Positions 26,733 through 36,342 of a stretch of DNA of 60,649 nucleotides are shown here, piece by piece (within the stretch, counting starts at the first letter, position 1; every line of letters begins with the position of its first letter). Source of the stretch: CAZSSM01 sp964609385 (GTDB lineage Bacteria > Planctomycetota > Planctomycetia > Isosphaerales > Isosphaeraceae); assembly GCA_964609385.1 (NCBI GenBank), contig CAZSSM010000043.1:1-60649 (forward strand). Direction: 5' to 3'. The notes under the pieces are model-generated. The model was given only the letters and a program-made list of their open reading frames with translations, was not told the DNA's origin and did no database searches. A program made the position numbers and the translations under genes.

Positions 26733-29700
26733 ATGAGCACGATCGCGTCGTCCCGTCTCGTGATGCTGGAACAGATGGCACAGAGCCGGATCCTCCTGCT
26801 CGACGGCGCTATGGGCACCATGATCCAGCGCTACAAGCTCGGCGAGGATGCCTATCGTGGCGACCTTTTTGGCGACCACCCCAGTGAACTCAAGGGAAAT
26901 AACGAGCTGTTGGTCCTGACCCAGCCGGAAATCATCTCCAGCATCCACGACGAATACCTGGCCGCCGGAAGCGACATCATCGAGACCAACACCTTCGGGG
27001 CGACTTCGATCTCGCAGGCCGATTACAATGATCCGGTTGACTGCTATGAGCTGAACCTTCGCGCCGCCGAACTAGCCGCCCAAGCGGCTGCCCGCTGGAC
27101 CGACAAAGATCCCGATCGCCCCCGCTTCGTCGCTGGCGCAATTGGGCCAACCACCAAAAGTCTCTCCAGCTCGCCCGACGCTGATGACCCTTCAAAGCGT
27201 AGTATGAGCTTCGACGAACTATATGAGGCTTACGCGGAGCAAGTCCGTGGTCTCATCGACGGAGGCTCCGACCTGCTATTGCTCGAGACGATTTTCGACG
27301 TCCTCAACGCCAAGACCGCCCTGGTGGCCATCGATGACGTCTGCCGCGAGAAGGGCGTCACCCTCCCCCTGATGATTTCGGTGACCTTCACCGACAAGTC
27401 GGGACGGACCCTCTTTGGTCAGACCGTCGAGGCCTTCTGGGCGACTGTTCGCCACGCCAATCCGTTCAGTGTCGGTATCAATTGCGCTTTGGGTGCCAAC
27501 GATATGGCCCCTTACGTGGCCGAACTCCAACGGGTCAGCTCTACCCGGTTCAGTTGTTACCCTAATGCGGGATTGCCCGACCCGCTTAGTCCGACCGGTT
27601 TTACCGAGACCCCCGAACAGACCGTCGCGGCAGTCAGGGATTTCGCTGAACAGGGCTGGCTTAACATCCTCGGCGGCTGCTGTGGGACCACGCCGGATCA
27701 CATCCGCGCAATGGTTGAGACCGTCCGCGACATGCCCCCGCGACAGGTACCTCCGTCCCCTGATCTGACGGCCACCTTCAGCGGCTTGGAGCCCCTGACC
27801 CTCAATGATCGGTCCGGCTTCCAGATGGTCGGCGAGCGTACCAACGTCACCGGCAGCCGCAAGTTTGCTCGGCTCATTAAAGAGGGGCGCTACGACGCTG
27901 CCCTCGACGTTGCCCTCCAGCAGGTCCGCAACGGCGCCAATATCCTCGACGTCAACATGGACGAAGGAATGCTCGACGGCGCCCAGGCGATGACAACCTT
28001 CCTCAACCTCATCGCCACTGAGCCCGAGGTTGCCCGGCTGCCGATCATGATCGACAGCTCCAAGTGGGAGATCATCCAAGCGGGCCTGAAATGTGTCCAA
28101 GGCAAGCCGATCGTCAACTCGATCAGTCTCAAGGAGGGTGAGGAGGACTTCCTCGCCAAAGCCCGAATCATCCGCCAATACGGCTCGGCGGTCGTCGTCA
28201 TGGCCTTCGACGAGGTCGGCCAAGCCGATGTCTGTCAGCGCAAAGTCGAGATTTGCCAACGAGCCTATAGACTCCTCACCGAGGAACTCGACTTCCCGCC
28301 CGAAGACATTATCTTCGACCCGAATATCCTCGCCATCGCCACCGGCATGGAGGAGCACACCGACTACGCTCAGGCCTTCATCGAGGCCACCGCGATCATC
28401 AAAGAGACCTGCCCCGGCGCCAAGATCTCCGGCGGCGTTTCGAACCTCTCCTTCTCCTTCCGTGGCAACGAGGTCGTCCGCGAAGCCATCCACACCGTTT
28501 TTCTTTATCACGCGATTAAGGCCGGCATGGATATGGGAATCGTTAATGCCGGACAGCTCGGCAATTATGACGATTTGCCAGAAGATTTGCGTGAGCATGT
28601 CGAAGACATCATTTGGAATCGTCGCGAGGACGCAACCGAACGGATGATCACCTTCGCCGAACAGGTGAAGGGGACCAAGAAGACTCGCGAGCAGGATCTC
28701 TCTTGGCGTGATAGGTCGGTCGAGGCTCGGCTTGCCCACTCCCTGATCCACGGGATCGTCGACTACATTGAGGGCGACACCGAAGAGGCCCGCGACAAGC
28801 TCGGACGCCCTATCGAGGTCATTGAAGGTCCTTTGATGGACGGGATGAAGATCGTCGGCGATCTCTTCGGTGAGGGCAAAATGTTCCTGCCCCAGGTTGT
28901 CAAGAGCGCACGGGTCATGAAGAAAGCGGTGGCCTATCTTGAACCGTTCATGGAAGCTGAGAAGGCCGCCAGCGGCGACCAGAGCACCAATGGCCGGATC
29001 CTTATGGCGACCGTCAAAGGAGATGTCCACGACATCGGCAAGAACATCGTCGGTGTCGTCTTGGCCTGTAACAGTTACGAGGTCATCGATCTCGGCGTGA
29101 TGGTCCCAACTGACACGATCCTCCAGACGGCACTTGAGAAGAACGTCGACATCATTGGCCTCAGCGGGCTGATTACCCCGTCGCTCGACGAGATGGTCCA
29201 CGTTGCCCAGGAGATGCAGCGCCGGGGGATCGACAAGCCGTTACTTATTGGCGGTGCCACAACCAGCAAAAACCACACTGCCGTCAAGATCGCGCCACAA
29301 TATCAACACCCGACCATCCACGTTCTCGACGCCTCACGTGCCGTCGGGGTCGTGGCCAGTCTGCTCGATCCTCGCCGAAAAGACGAGTTCGCTCGCGAGG
29401 TTCTCGAAGACCAGGAGCGGCTCCGCGACCAGTACGCTAACCAGCAGGGACGCCCCCTATTGAGAATCGAGGAGGCGCGGGCCAACTCGATCGTTACTGA
29501 TTGGGCCACCGTCGACATCCCGACCCCAGCATTCCTCGGCCGTCGCGTCGTCGACGAGGTCTCGATCGCCGACCTGGTCCCCTATATCGACTGGTCCTTC
29601 TTCTTCACCACCTGGGAGCTGAAGGGCAAGTATCCCAAGATCCTTGACCACCCGACCTACGGCCCGGCTGCCCGCGAGCTGTTTGACAACGGTCGCGCCC

Positions 29701-30470
29701 TGCTCGACCAGATCATCGCCGACGGTTCCCTGACCGCCCGTGCTGTCTACGGCTTCTACCCAGCGCAGTCGGTCGGCGACGACATCGTGCTCTACGACGA
29801 CGAGTCGCGTCAGACAGAGCGGATGCGGTTCCCAATGCTCCGACGTCAGGCGAAGACCTCGCGGAACCAGCCCAACGAGTGCCTGGCCGACTTCATCGCA
29901 CCGATCGACTCGGGACGCGCCGACTATCTGGGCGCCTTCGCCGTCACCACCGGCCTCGGCGAACTCGAACTGGCCCGACAGTACGAGCAGGCCAACGACG
30001 ACTACAACGCGATCATGGTCAAGGCCCTAGCCGACCGACTCGCCGAGGCCTTCGCCGAGATGCTCCATCAGCGCGCACGACGCGAGTGGGGCTACGGTGT
30101 CGACGAGGACCTCGACAACGACGGCTTGATCGCCTGCAAGTACCGAGGGATTCGACCCGCTTTCGGTTACCCGGCTTGCCCGGATCATACTGAGAAGATC
30201 AAGCTCTTCGAACTGATCGACGCTCCGGCCATCGGGATCACCCTAACCGAGAGCTGCGCGATGGTCCCGCCAGCCAGCGTCAGCGGTATTTACTTCGCCC
30301 ACCCCAAGGCCAAGTACTTCGCCGTCAGCCGCCTCGACCGTGATCAAGTCGAGGACTATGCCACCCGCAAGGGTATGCCCCTCGCTGAGGTTGAGAAATG
30401 GCTCCAGCCCAACCTCAATTACGACCCAGTCCAGATCGTTGTTCAGGACAAGGCCGGTGTGACTGCTTAA
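26733..30470 (+). CDS. metH: Cobalamin-dependent methionine synthase
   Basis: Transfers a methyl group from methyltetrahydrofolate through cobalamin to homocysteine. All four modules are present in about 1245 residues. The homocysteine domain has zinc ligands Cys251, Cys316 and Cys317 (NCALG; GGCCGTT), the folate domain starts near GERTNVTGSRKF, the B12 domain has ligand His766 in DVHDIGKN, and the C-terminal AdoMet reactivation domain holds RPAFGYPACPDHTEK. ATG 26733 is preferred over 26661. The gene is complete, so the organism must obtain or make cobalamin. Confidence 0.97.
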   Translation: MSTIASSRLVMLEQMAQSRILLLDGAMGTMIQRYKLGEDAYRGDLFGDHPSELKGNNELLVLTQPEIISSIHDEYLAAGSDIIETNTFGATSISQADYNDPVDCYELNLRAAELAAQAAARWTDKDPDRPRFVAGAIGPTTKSLSSSPDADDPSKRSMSFDELYEAYAEQVRGLIDGGSDLLLLETIFDVLNAKTALVAIDDVCREKGVTLPLMISVTFTDKSGRTLFGQTVEAFWATVRHANPFSVGINCALGANDMAPYVAELQRVSSTRFSCYPNAGLPDPLSPTGFTETPEQTVAAVRDFAEQGWLNILGGCCGTTPDHIRAMVETVRDMPPRQVPPSPDLTATFSGLEPLTLNDRSGFQMVGERTNVTGSRKFARLIKEGRYDAALDVALQQVRNGANILDVNMDEGMLDGAQAMTTFLNLIATEPEVARLPIMIDSSKWEIIQAGLKCVQGKPIVNSISLKEGEEDFLAKARIIRQYGSAVVVMAFDEVGQADVCQRKVEICQRAYRLLTEELDFPPEDIIFDPNILAIATGMEEHTDYAQAFIEATAIIKETCPGAKISGGVSNLSFSFRGNEVVREAIHTVFLYHAIKAGMDMGIVNAGQLGNYDDLPEDLREHVEDIIWNRREDATERMITFAEQVKGTKKTREQDLSWRDRSVEARLAHSLIHGIVDYIEGDTEEARDKLGRPIEVIEGPLMDGMKIVGDLFGEGKMFLPQVVKSARVMKKAVAYLEPFMEAEKAASGDQSTNGRILMATVKGDVHDIGKNIVGVVLACNSYEVIDLGVMVPTDTILQTALEKNVDIIGLSGLITPSLDEMVHVAQEMQRRGIDKPLLIGGATTSKNHTAVKIAPQYQHPTIHVLDASRAVGVVASLLDPRRKDEFAREVLEDQERLRDQYANQQGRPLLRIEEARANSIVTDWATVDIPTPAFLGRRVVDEVSIADLVPYIDWSFFFTTWELKGKYPKILDHPTYGPAARELFDNGRALLDQIIADGSLTARAVYGFYPAQSVGDDIVLYDDESRQTERMRFPMLRRQAKTSRNQPNECLADFIAPIDSGRADYLGAFAVTTGLGELELARQYEQANDDYNAIMVKALADRLAEAFAEMLHQRARREWGYGVDEDLDNDGLIACKYRGIRPAFGYPACPDHTEKIKLFELIDAPAIGITLTESCAMVPPASVSGIYFAHPKAKYFAVSRLDRDQVEDYATRKGMPLAEVEKWLQPNLNYDPVQIVVQDKAGVTA

Positions 30471-30521
30471 ATCTATCGAGTACTACAAATGGATACGATG
30501 CTTATCCGGCACTTGAAAGCT

Positions 30522-30554
30522 CAATACGCGACACCTCATTGGCGTCGCATATTG
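30522..30554. terminator. Possible bidirectional terminator hairpin between convergent genes
   Basis: CAATACGCGAC (30522-30532) pairs with GTCGCATATTG (30544-30554) with one mismatch around an 11-base loop. It lies 51 bases after the metH stop and 26 bases beyond the stop of the minus-strand RTX gene. No clear T-run is present. Confidence 0.45.
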
Positions 30555-30580
30555 GGTCCGGCGTGAGATAGGGCGATCGA

Positions 30581-32239
30581 TCAATCATCACCTTCCTGCT
30601 CAATGTTGACAAGGATCCAGCTTGCACGGATGGCCGCGTCGATCAGGGCGGTGTCGATCCCGTCGCCTCCATCGACCGAGCCGCCGAGTTCGACACCGTC
30701 ATCGATGGTGATGGTGTCGTTGCCACCAAGGGTCGCAATCAGGATCTGGTCTGCGTCGTCAACGCTGAAGCCGAGGATACGGTCCTGCTCGATAAGGTTC
30801 TCGATGGCGTCGCCGCCCCGGAAGGTCCGGTGCTGGAGGAACCCGTTGACGAAGCGGAGGTTGTGCAGGTCACCGAAGGGTTCACTCCCGACCGCTGCCC
30901 CGACGCGGAAGACATCCAGGCCATTGTCGCCGAAGAGGATATCGGTGCCTCGGCCGCCGCTGATCGTATCGTTCCCCTCGCCGCCGCGGATTGTGTCGCC
31001 GTTATTGCCGCCTTCGAGCTGGTCGTCGCCCTGGTTGCCTAGGATTTCGTCGTCTGCGCTCTGGCCATCCAAAACGTCATTGCCGATGCCACCGTCAATC
31101 GTGTCCTGCCCGCCACCGCCGAAAGCTGTATCGTTGCCTTGGCCACCATCGATGAGATCGGACCCACCTCGACCGAAGAATAGGTCGGCACCCGCCCCGC
31201 CAATAAGAATGTCGTCGCCCCGGTTTCCCGAGAGCGTGTCGTCGCCGAAACCACCTTCGATCAAATCGTTGTTGACGTTGCCGTCGAGGTCATCATTCCC
31301 CTCTCCCCCCAAAAGGGTGTCGATGGCGTTACCGCCGCGGATTGTATCGCGGCCGGTCCCCCCTTCCAGCAGGTCGGTTCCGCCTCGACCGTTAAGCACG
31401 TCGTCGCCGATGCCGCCAACGAATCGATCGGCGCCTCGGCTGCCATCGATGCTGTCGTTGCCTTCGCCGCCGAAGACGATCACATCGATCAAACCGATGT
31501 TGTTGGCCTGGATCACATCGTCACCCGCGCCGGCTTGGACTTCGATTGTTCGATCGCGGAGATCGAAGGGACCGAAGAGTTCGTCGTTATAGTCGAGGGT
31601 CACCGCACTTCGGGTCTCGGCGCTAAAGAGAATCGTGTCATCCTCATCGGTGCCCAGGACGATTAAGTTCCCTTGCGGATCCTGACTGACCGGATCAGAC
31701 TGTCCCGAGATGGTCAAGGTCGCAGGGATGACTGTGAAGAAGTCGACCATGTCAGCCACAACGTTGCGGCCGATGTCAAGGTTGGTCACTGTCCCATCGG
31801 GCATCCCAGTGCGGGCCTGCAGGGTAATCGTCGCGAAAACGCCGCGCCCTTCCATACTGGGCGGTGCCTCTCCCACGTTGCCAGCAATCATCGCGACGGT
31901 ATTCTCGGGCGGGGTGTTGACGCCAAAGACCGGATAGTTGAAGAACGGGGCGCCCAAAAGCGGTCCGAACCCGGACGGGAACGGCCCCTGCTCAACGTCC
32001 ACAAAGTTGAGGTGGTCGTTTTCAAAGAGCACGTCCAGCGTGATCGTCAGCAGGAACGGAGCGGTCACAACCTCGCCTTCGGTGTCCAGGACGACATCGA
32101 CATCGAAGCGTTCGCCTGCGGCGACGGTCGAGGGGGCTTCAAAGCTCACGGTGGCCAACACAACGCGTTCCTCGAGGCGATCCAGGACCGGATATATCCG
32201 GAACGACTGTCGTTGACGCGAGGCAAGACTCATCGACAA
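30581..32239 (-). CDS. Secreted RTX-repeat (calcium-binding) protein with cohesin-like domain
   Basis: Large surface or secreted protein of 552 residues. The start has a planctomycete-type leader with LEERVVLA around residues 21-28. Residues about 30-180 look like a cohesin-type beta-sandwich (AGERFDVDVVLDT, GVFATITLQAR). From about residue 250 to 440 run some 20 tandem nonapeptides of the GGxGxDxUx type (GGEGNDSID, GGIGDDVLN, GGFGDDTLS and so on), which fold as a calcium-filled beta-roll. Several units are imperfect. No RTX export genes are adjacent. The function is probably structural or adhesive; this is inferred from the repeats. Confidence 0.88.
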   Translation of the reverse strand: MSMSLASRQRQSFRIYPVLDRLEERVVLATVSFEAPSTVAAGERFDVDVVLDTEGEVVTAPFLLTITLDVLFENDHLNFVDVEQGPFPSGFGPLLGAPFFNYPVFGVNTPPENTVAMIAGNVGEAPPSMEGRGVFATITLQARTGMPDGTVTNLDIGRNVVADMVDFFTVIPATLTISGQSDPVSQDPQGNLIVLGTDEDDTILFSAETRSAVTLDYNDELFGPFDLRDRTIEVQAGAGDDVIQANNIGLIDVIVFGGEGNDSIDGSRGADRFVGGIGDDVLNGRGGTDLLEGGTGRDTIRGGNAIDTLLGGEGNDDLDGNVNNDLIEGGFGDDTLSGNRGDDILIGGAGADLFFGRGGSDLIDGGQGNDTAFGGGGQDTIDGGIGNDVLDGQSADDEILGNQGDDQLEGGNNGDTIRGGEGNDTISGGRGTDILFGDNGLDVFRVGAAVGSEPFGDLHNLRFVNGFLQHRTFRGGDAIENLIEQDRILGFSVDDADQILIATLGGNDTITIDDGVELGGSVDGGDGIDTALIDAAIRASWILVNIEQEGDD

Positions 32240-32555
32240 AGACTCCTCAATGGGACGATGCAGCGGGGGTGAGCAGAGTCAGACAATTGACCCGCCGAAC
32301 AGGTTGATCAGATCACAGGGTCGTCGACCAACTCTTTCCGGGGAGCATTCGAGCGTCAACAGAAAGACGATGTTCCAGCACTGCCGAGGGCGTTGAGGTG
32401 CAATCTGGACTTGCCGACCGGTACGGTCAGCATGGCCTTGTAGTTCACGTTGGAATCTGAGCCGATGTGGACATGGTAGATCTAATCTGAATTGACATGG
32501 TCAATCGAGACAAACTGTGCCTGTCTTCTCGCCGAGGGAGAACGTGGAGGAACTA

Positions 32556-32657
32556 ATGATCAGTAGAACAGATTCGTCGACTTCCTGTGTATCAGGAGAT
32601 ACACGATGCCCTTGGGAGATCTCCAGGGCTGTAGGTCAGGGGAGACTAAAGGACTAG
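32556..32657 (+). CDS. Possible 33-residue peptide
   Basis: A short frame whose ATG follows GGAGG (32546-32550) by five bases. The peptide is polar, Ser/Thr/Arg/Gly-rich and matches nothing I know. It may be chance. Confidence 0.15.
   Translation: MISRTDSSTSCVSGDTRCPWEISRAVGQGRLKD
32587..32604. repeat. Perfect 7-bp-stem hairpin with AGGA loop
   Basis: GTGTATC (32587-32593), loop AGGA, GATACAC (32598-32604). The loop and the next base form AGGAG eight bases before another ATG (32606). It lies in the spacer with no gene directly downstream on the plus strand. Confidence 0.6.
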
Positions 32658-32962
32658 GATGACCGAAGTTGTTCAAGTCTGAAACAATGGTTGGCGAAAG
32701 GGACTGGTGCAGGATCGGGCATGGTATTATGAGTGATCAATTCGATTACCCTAGCAGATTCGGGGAGTCGACATCCAGGGTATCCTGAGGATCGACGGGC
32801 GGATTATGCCCTCAACGGATCGGGCTTTCCAGCATGCCTGGTCAGCACGTTTCCGAGAGGGTCATAAGTTCGTGGATCCGGATCGATCAAGGACAGCTCC
32901 GTATCGGACGGTACATCCGGTGCTCTTGCGTAGGTAAAGTGTTTGATATGGTGGGCAATTAA

Positions 32963-34213
32963 TTAGTGCGAGGCCTCGTCCGTCTCTGAAAAAGGGTCAT
33001 CGGGAAGTTCAAGGGTCGTTTGGGTGTCGTCAGTGACGTCTACTGAATCTGTGTTAGAAGCTGGGGTCGCGTTGGCGTTGTCTCGTCCGGTCGTGATGGT
33101 CGAAGAACTCGACTGCAGGACGGGTGGATTGGGCAGACTGTCGAACTCAGTGAGCAGACGGAGCAGCGGTGTGTCTGAGCCGAGGATGATCTGAGTGTCA
33201 CCATTGGCCAGGGCCTTTTCGTAAAGCTCCAGGGTCCGATTGAAGTCGTAGAACCCACCAGACTCCTCGATAGCTTGGGAGAACGCGGTGATGATTTCGG
33301 CCTCGACTTCACCACGGATGATGTTGGCCTGTTGAGACCCTTCGCCTCGGATCCGCTCGGCATCAGCTTTTGCCTGGTTGATAATCTCCTGCTTACGTTG
33401 TTCCCCCTCGGAACGATTCTTGGTGGCGATCGCATCCATCAACGAGATGAGCCGTTCGAAGGCGGCGTTCCGAACCTGCTCGACGAACTCGATTCGAGCG
33501 AGACCGATGTCGACAAGCTCGATTCCGCGCGATCCGGAATCCCCGCCGCCGTTGGAGGAGCTGCTCTCAGCTGAAGTTCGCAAGGCCTGCTCAGCGTTCT
33601 GTCGGATCTGTTGGGTGAGCGATTTACGACCTTTCTCGATCGACTGGATAGCCTCCGAGCCCATCGACAAATTGACCTGTTCGCTTTCAGTGTTCTCCAG
33701 AGCCGATTCGGGTAAACCGATCGAGAGTCGCATTTCGCGGTCGGTGCTACGGACGATCTCGGCCAGGTCGTTGCTGGTCAGTACTACGCGGGTATTGCTG
33801 CGGACGAACTGCTTGACCCGGCTCTCGGCGTTCTCCACCGTACGGAGGGTTCGGATGAACTGGATCGGGTCGGTAATCCGCCAGACTGCCCAGATCGTCG
33901 CCTCGATCTTCTTGCCGTCGGCAGTCGTGATGTCCGAGAGCTTCATCGTGTTGACCGAGGTGGCATTGTTCGAGAGATTCTTGCTGCCCTCACCGATGTA
34001 CTGAAACGTCTTGGGCAGTCGACGGACCTCCTGGATCAGGGGCAATTTCATGTAGAGGCCCGGTTCGGTCTTGGCTGAGACAGGTTGACCGAACTGAATG
34101 ACCACGGCCATCTCTCGTTCGTCGACAGTGTAGAAGATGGTGCCGCCCAGGGGGATTGCGGCCAGGATGAGCAGGCTCAGACCGATGTAGAGGGCGCGTT
34201 TGACAGGGCTCAT
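32963..34213 (-). CDS. hflC: HflC-like SPFH/band-7 membrane protein
   Basis: Partner of HflK in a membrane ring around the FtsH protease. One N-terminal membrane helix (residues about 5-30) leads into an SPFH domain (FYTVDEREMAVVIQFGQPV, GLYMKLPLIQEVRRLPKTF, RVVLTSNDLAEIV). A long helical region (QRKQEIINQAKADAERIRGEG) follows. It has 416 residues, longer than E. coli HflC because of a Ser/Gly-rich insert near residue 220 and a polar acidic tail. The ATG overlaps the hflK stop (ATGA). Confidence 0.92.
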   Translation of the reverse strand: MSPVKRALYIGLSLLILAAIPLGGTIFYTVDEREMAVVIQFGQPVSAKTEPGLYMKLPLIQEVRRLPKTFQYIGEGSKNLSNNATSVNTMKLSDITTADGKKIEATIWAVWRITDPIQFIRTLRTVENAESRVKQFVRSNTRVVLTSNDLAEIVRSTDREMRLSIGLPESALENTESEQVNLSMGSEAIQSIEKGRKSLTQQIRQNAEQALRTSAESSSSNGGGDSGSRGIELVDIGLARIEFVEQVRNAAFERLISLMDAIATKNRSEGEQRKQEIINQAKADAERIRGEGSQQANIIRGEVEAEIITAFSQAIEESGGFYDFNRTLELYEKALANGDTQIILGSDTPLLRLLTEFDSLPNPPVLQSSSSTITTGRDNANATPASNTDSVDVTDDTQTTLELPDDPFSETDEASH

Positions 34214-35286
34214 CAGTTGGATCCTCCTGCGGAGCGATTGAATCGGGACAAGGGGTTGCCGCTTGGAGTTGCCGACGGATCGGGGTTGATGGGCAGGAGC
34301 GGGATCACCTGGCGCCCGACACCGGCGTCGAGGATTGTTTTGCCGCCGATCTTAGAAAGGACCTCTTGCATTGCTTCCAGGTAAAGCCGTCGCCGGGTCA
34401 CATCAGGCGCCTTGAGGTAAGCCTCGGCCTGTGCGCGAAGCGCGGCGATCTCGCCGTTGGCCTCGGCACGGCGTCGATCGGCATAACCTTCGGCTTCACG
34501 AATGATCCGATCCTTCTCGGCGCGGGCTTCTGGGAGCAACTTGTTCCGTTCCGCCTCACCTTCGTTCTCGTACTTCTGCTTCTCTTGAATCGAAGCGACG
34601 ACGTTGTCGAAGGCAGGACGGACCCGTAGCGGAGCGCGGACCCGCTGCATCTGCAAGGACGAGATCGACAGGCCGCATTGGTAACCGTCCAAGACCTCCT
34701 GGATCTCATCACGCGCCCCGTCTGCGATAGCGCTCTGCTCGCGGTTGAGCACCTCGTCGAACGAGTAGTCGCCGACCAACCGGTTCATCACGCTCCGCGA
34801 GATGTTGGTGATCAGGTTGTTGGCAAACTCATCGGTCTGGGCGTTGGGGAATCGGACGACGTATTCCTGCGGTGTGGTGACCTTCCAAGTGAGGGTCCAC
34901 TCGACCGCGGCGGTGTTGAGGTCGCCGGTGAGGATCAGGGTGTCGCCCTCGTTCATGTTCGTCGAGCGCTGCGACGAGAGGCTATCGGCCGGGTCGGCCT
35001 CCGCTTCGTTTACCCCATAGGGCAGTCGAAGGCTGTGCTCGGCGATGTTGACTTTGACGACCCGATCGACCAGCGGGATCTTGAAGTGCAGGCCCGAGGA
35101 GGTCGTCGAGGCGTATTTTCCGAATCGGAAGACGACCGCCTTCTCCTCAGGTTGAACCGTGTAGAACGCATTGGTGGCCAGGATCAGACCCAACAGGACG
35201 GCGATGGCCACCGGCAGGTAGGGAAGGATCCGATCCAGGTTGTCCGGGCCGCTCATCGGTGAACGGCCGCGCGAAACGTAACTCAT
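34213..35286 (-). CDS. hflK: HflK-like SPFH/band-7 membrane protein
   Basis: Forms the hetero-oligomer with HflC. An N-terminal transmembrane helix (LPVAIAVLLGLILATNAFY) is followed by the band-7 domain (VQPEEKAVVFRFGKY, GLHFKIPLVDRVVKV, RSVMNRLVGDYSFDEVL) and a long charged helix (AEGYADRRRAEANGEIAAL). I take ATG 35286; a TTG at 35304 is less likely. The product is about 357 residues. It has no Gly-rich N-terminal segment like that of E. coli HflK. It forms a two-gene operon with hflC; ftsH is not in the window. Confidence 0.92.
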   Translation of the reverse strand: MSYVSRGRSPMSGPDNLDRILPYLPVAIAVLLGLILATNAFYTVQPEEKAVVFRFGKYASTTSSGLHFKIPLVDRVVKVNIAEHSLRLPYGVNEAEADPADSLSSQRSTNMNEGDTLILTGDLNTAAVEWTLTWKVTTPQEYVVRFPNAQTDEFANNLITNISRSVMNRLVGDYSFDEVLNREQSAIADGARDEIQEVLDGYQCGLSISSLQMQRVRAPLRVRPAFDNVVASIQEKQKYENEGEAERNKLLPEARAEKDRIIREAEGYADRRRAEANGEIAALRAQAEAYLKAPDVTRRRLYLEAMQEVLSKIGGKTILDAGVGRQVIPLLPINPDPSATPSGNPLSRFNRSAGGSN

Positions 35287-36279
35287 GGTATGGTCCGTCT
35301 GCAAAAGGGGTTGACGGGATCAATGTCGTGTCTCGAACAGACCGTTCTGTGGTCCTAACGCGGACGTGCCCCGAAGCGTCGACGGGACCTAGGAACCGAG
35401 AACCCTAGCCTAATCGTCGATCCGGTCTGGGCAACAGGTCGCTTGGACCAGACCGACACCGACCGATCGCAGAAAGTGGCTGATCTTCGCTGCTTTCGAG
35501 GGATATGCGATGATTTCTACCGATTATTGGCGGTCGTGTCAGAAAAACAGAGAGCTCTGGTTCATCCTGGATAGCCTCGGCAAAATCTGGAGGGTCGAGT
35601 TCATCGATGGAACCGATTTGTTGGGAGTCTGTCCGTTGTTCGATTTCTTGACGATTGGGGTCGATGGGTTTTCCCCGCCCGTCTAGTTCCGGTAATATTC
35701 ACCACGCGGATCAATCCGCCCTCCAGTTCTGTCTCGGGACCCAACGCAATCGGCATTCCCTGACCAATTCCACTTGTTTCTGAAGTCGACGTCGTTGGGA
35801 AGATCCTCGAGTTGTCTCACGTCACTCAGAATTCTTAAGAGACAAAGGATACAAGTAAAAGCAGTTGTTTCTTGTGTGTGATAAATGCTCTGCATGTTCA
35901 CAGAGGTCCGGATCTTTAGGTACTGGTCGGTAAGTCTTGGTCTCCAGAGTCGCCCACCTTGAAACGATGTCGAAAATTAGAAATGGTTTTGCCTGACGGC
36001 AATCGGAGCTTAAGAGTAAAGGATCGTGTTAGTTTCTTAAGTTATCGATAGGTTGCATTCTAATTGTATAGTAAACGTCTTTTGTGTAAGTGTTTTGATA
36101 GGCATTAAGCTGTGCAGTAACATCCACAAATCTTGATTCGCGCCCTTCTTCGCCCCACTCGGGCATCCGCTCTTTAGGATCAGACCCTCCAGGGACTTCG
36201 CGTCCATGATGGTCCACGCACGACTAGGTGGTGACCACTGGTCATCGACGAGGACATTCCCTCACGGACTAGGCCATGT
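35287..36279. other. About 1-kb A+T-richer spacer before the IS remnant
   Basis: Richer in A+T than the neighbours, with no recognised gene. Two short minus-strand frames (35683-35901 and 36029-36217) have plausible but unrecognised sequence. It may be horizontally acquired or decaying DNA beside the insertion element. Confidence 0.5.
36029..36217 (-). CDS. Possible small hypothetical protein, 62 residues
   Basis: A polar sequence with segments such as SRFVDVTAQLNAYQNTYT. I do not recognise it. It lies in the A+T-richer spacer and may be chance or a gene fragment. Confidence 0.2.
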   Translation of the reverse strand: MDHHGREVPGGSDPKERMPEWGEEGRESRFVDVTAQLNAYQNTYTKDVYYTIRMQPIDNLRN

Positions 36280-36307
36280 GGACAAAGCTTGGGAATTCTG
36301 TAGGATC
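36280..36307 (+). repeat. Left terminal inverted repeat of the IS
   Basis: Begins GGACAAAGCTTGGG and ends GGATC. It pairs with the reverse complement of 37118-37145. Confidence 0.6.
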
Positions 36308-36342
36308 TAGGAGATCATTCACTCGCAGGACGGAGCCTTCGC

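Larger units (their letters stand above)
32240..32962. other. 723-bp spacer upstream of the RTX gene
   Basis: No established gene. It holds the promoter region of the RTX gene and the region after hflC. It includes a 33-codon plus-strand frame at 32556-32657 with a GGAGG five bases before its ATG, and a perfect hairpin (see separate entries). Otherwise nothing is recognised. Confidence 0.45.

Noticed and set aside
27276..29201. 641-codon open frame antisense to metH
   Set aside because: metH is certain across this stretch, and the antisense frame has a skewed Asp/Val/Leu/Gly composition with no motifs; long antisense frames are common in G+C-rich DNA.
30603..31592. 329-codon plus-strand frame antisense to the RTX gene
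   Set aside because: It is Pro/Ser/Arg-rich and periodic because it reads the nonapeptide repeats backwards.
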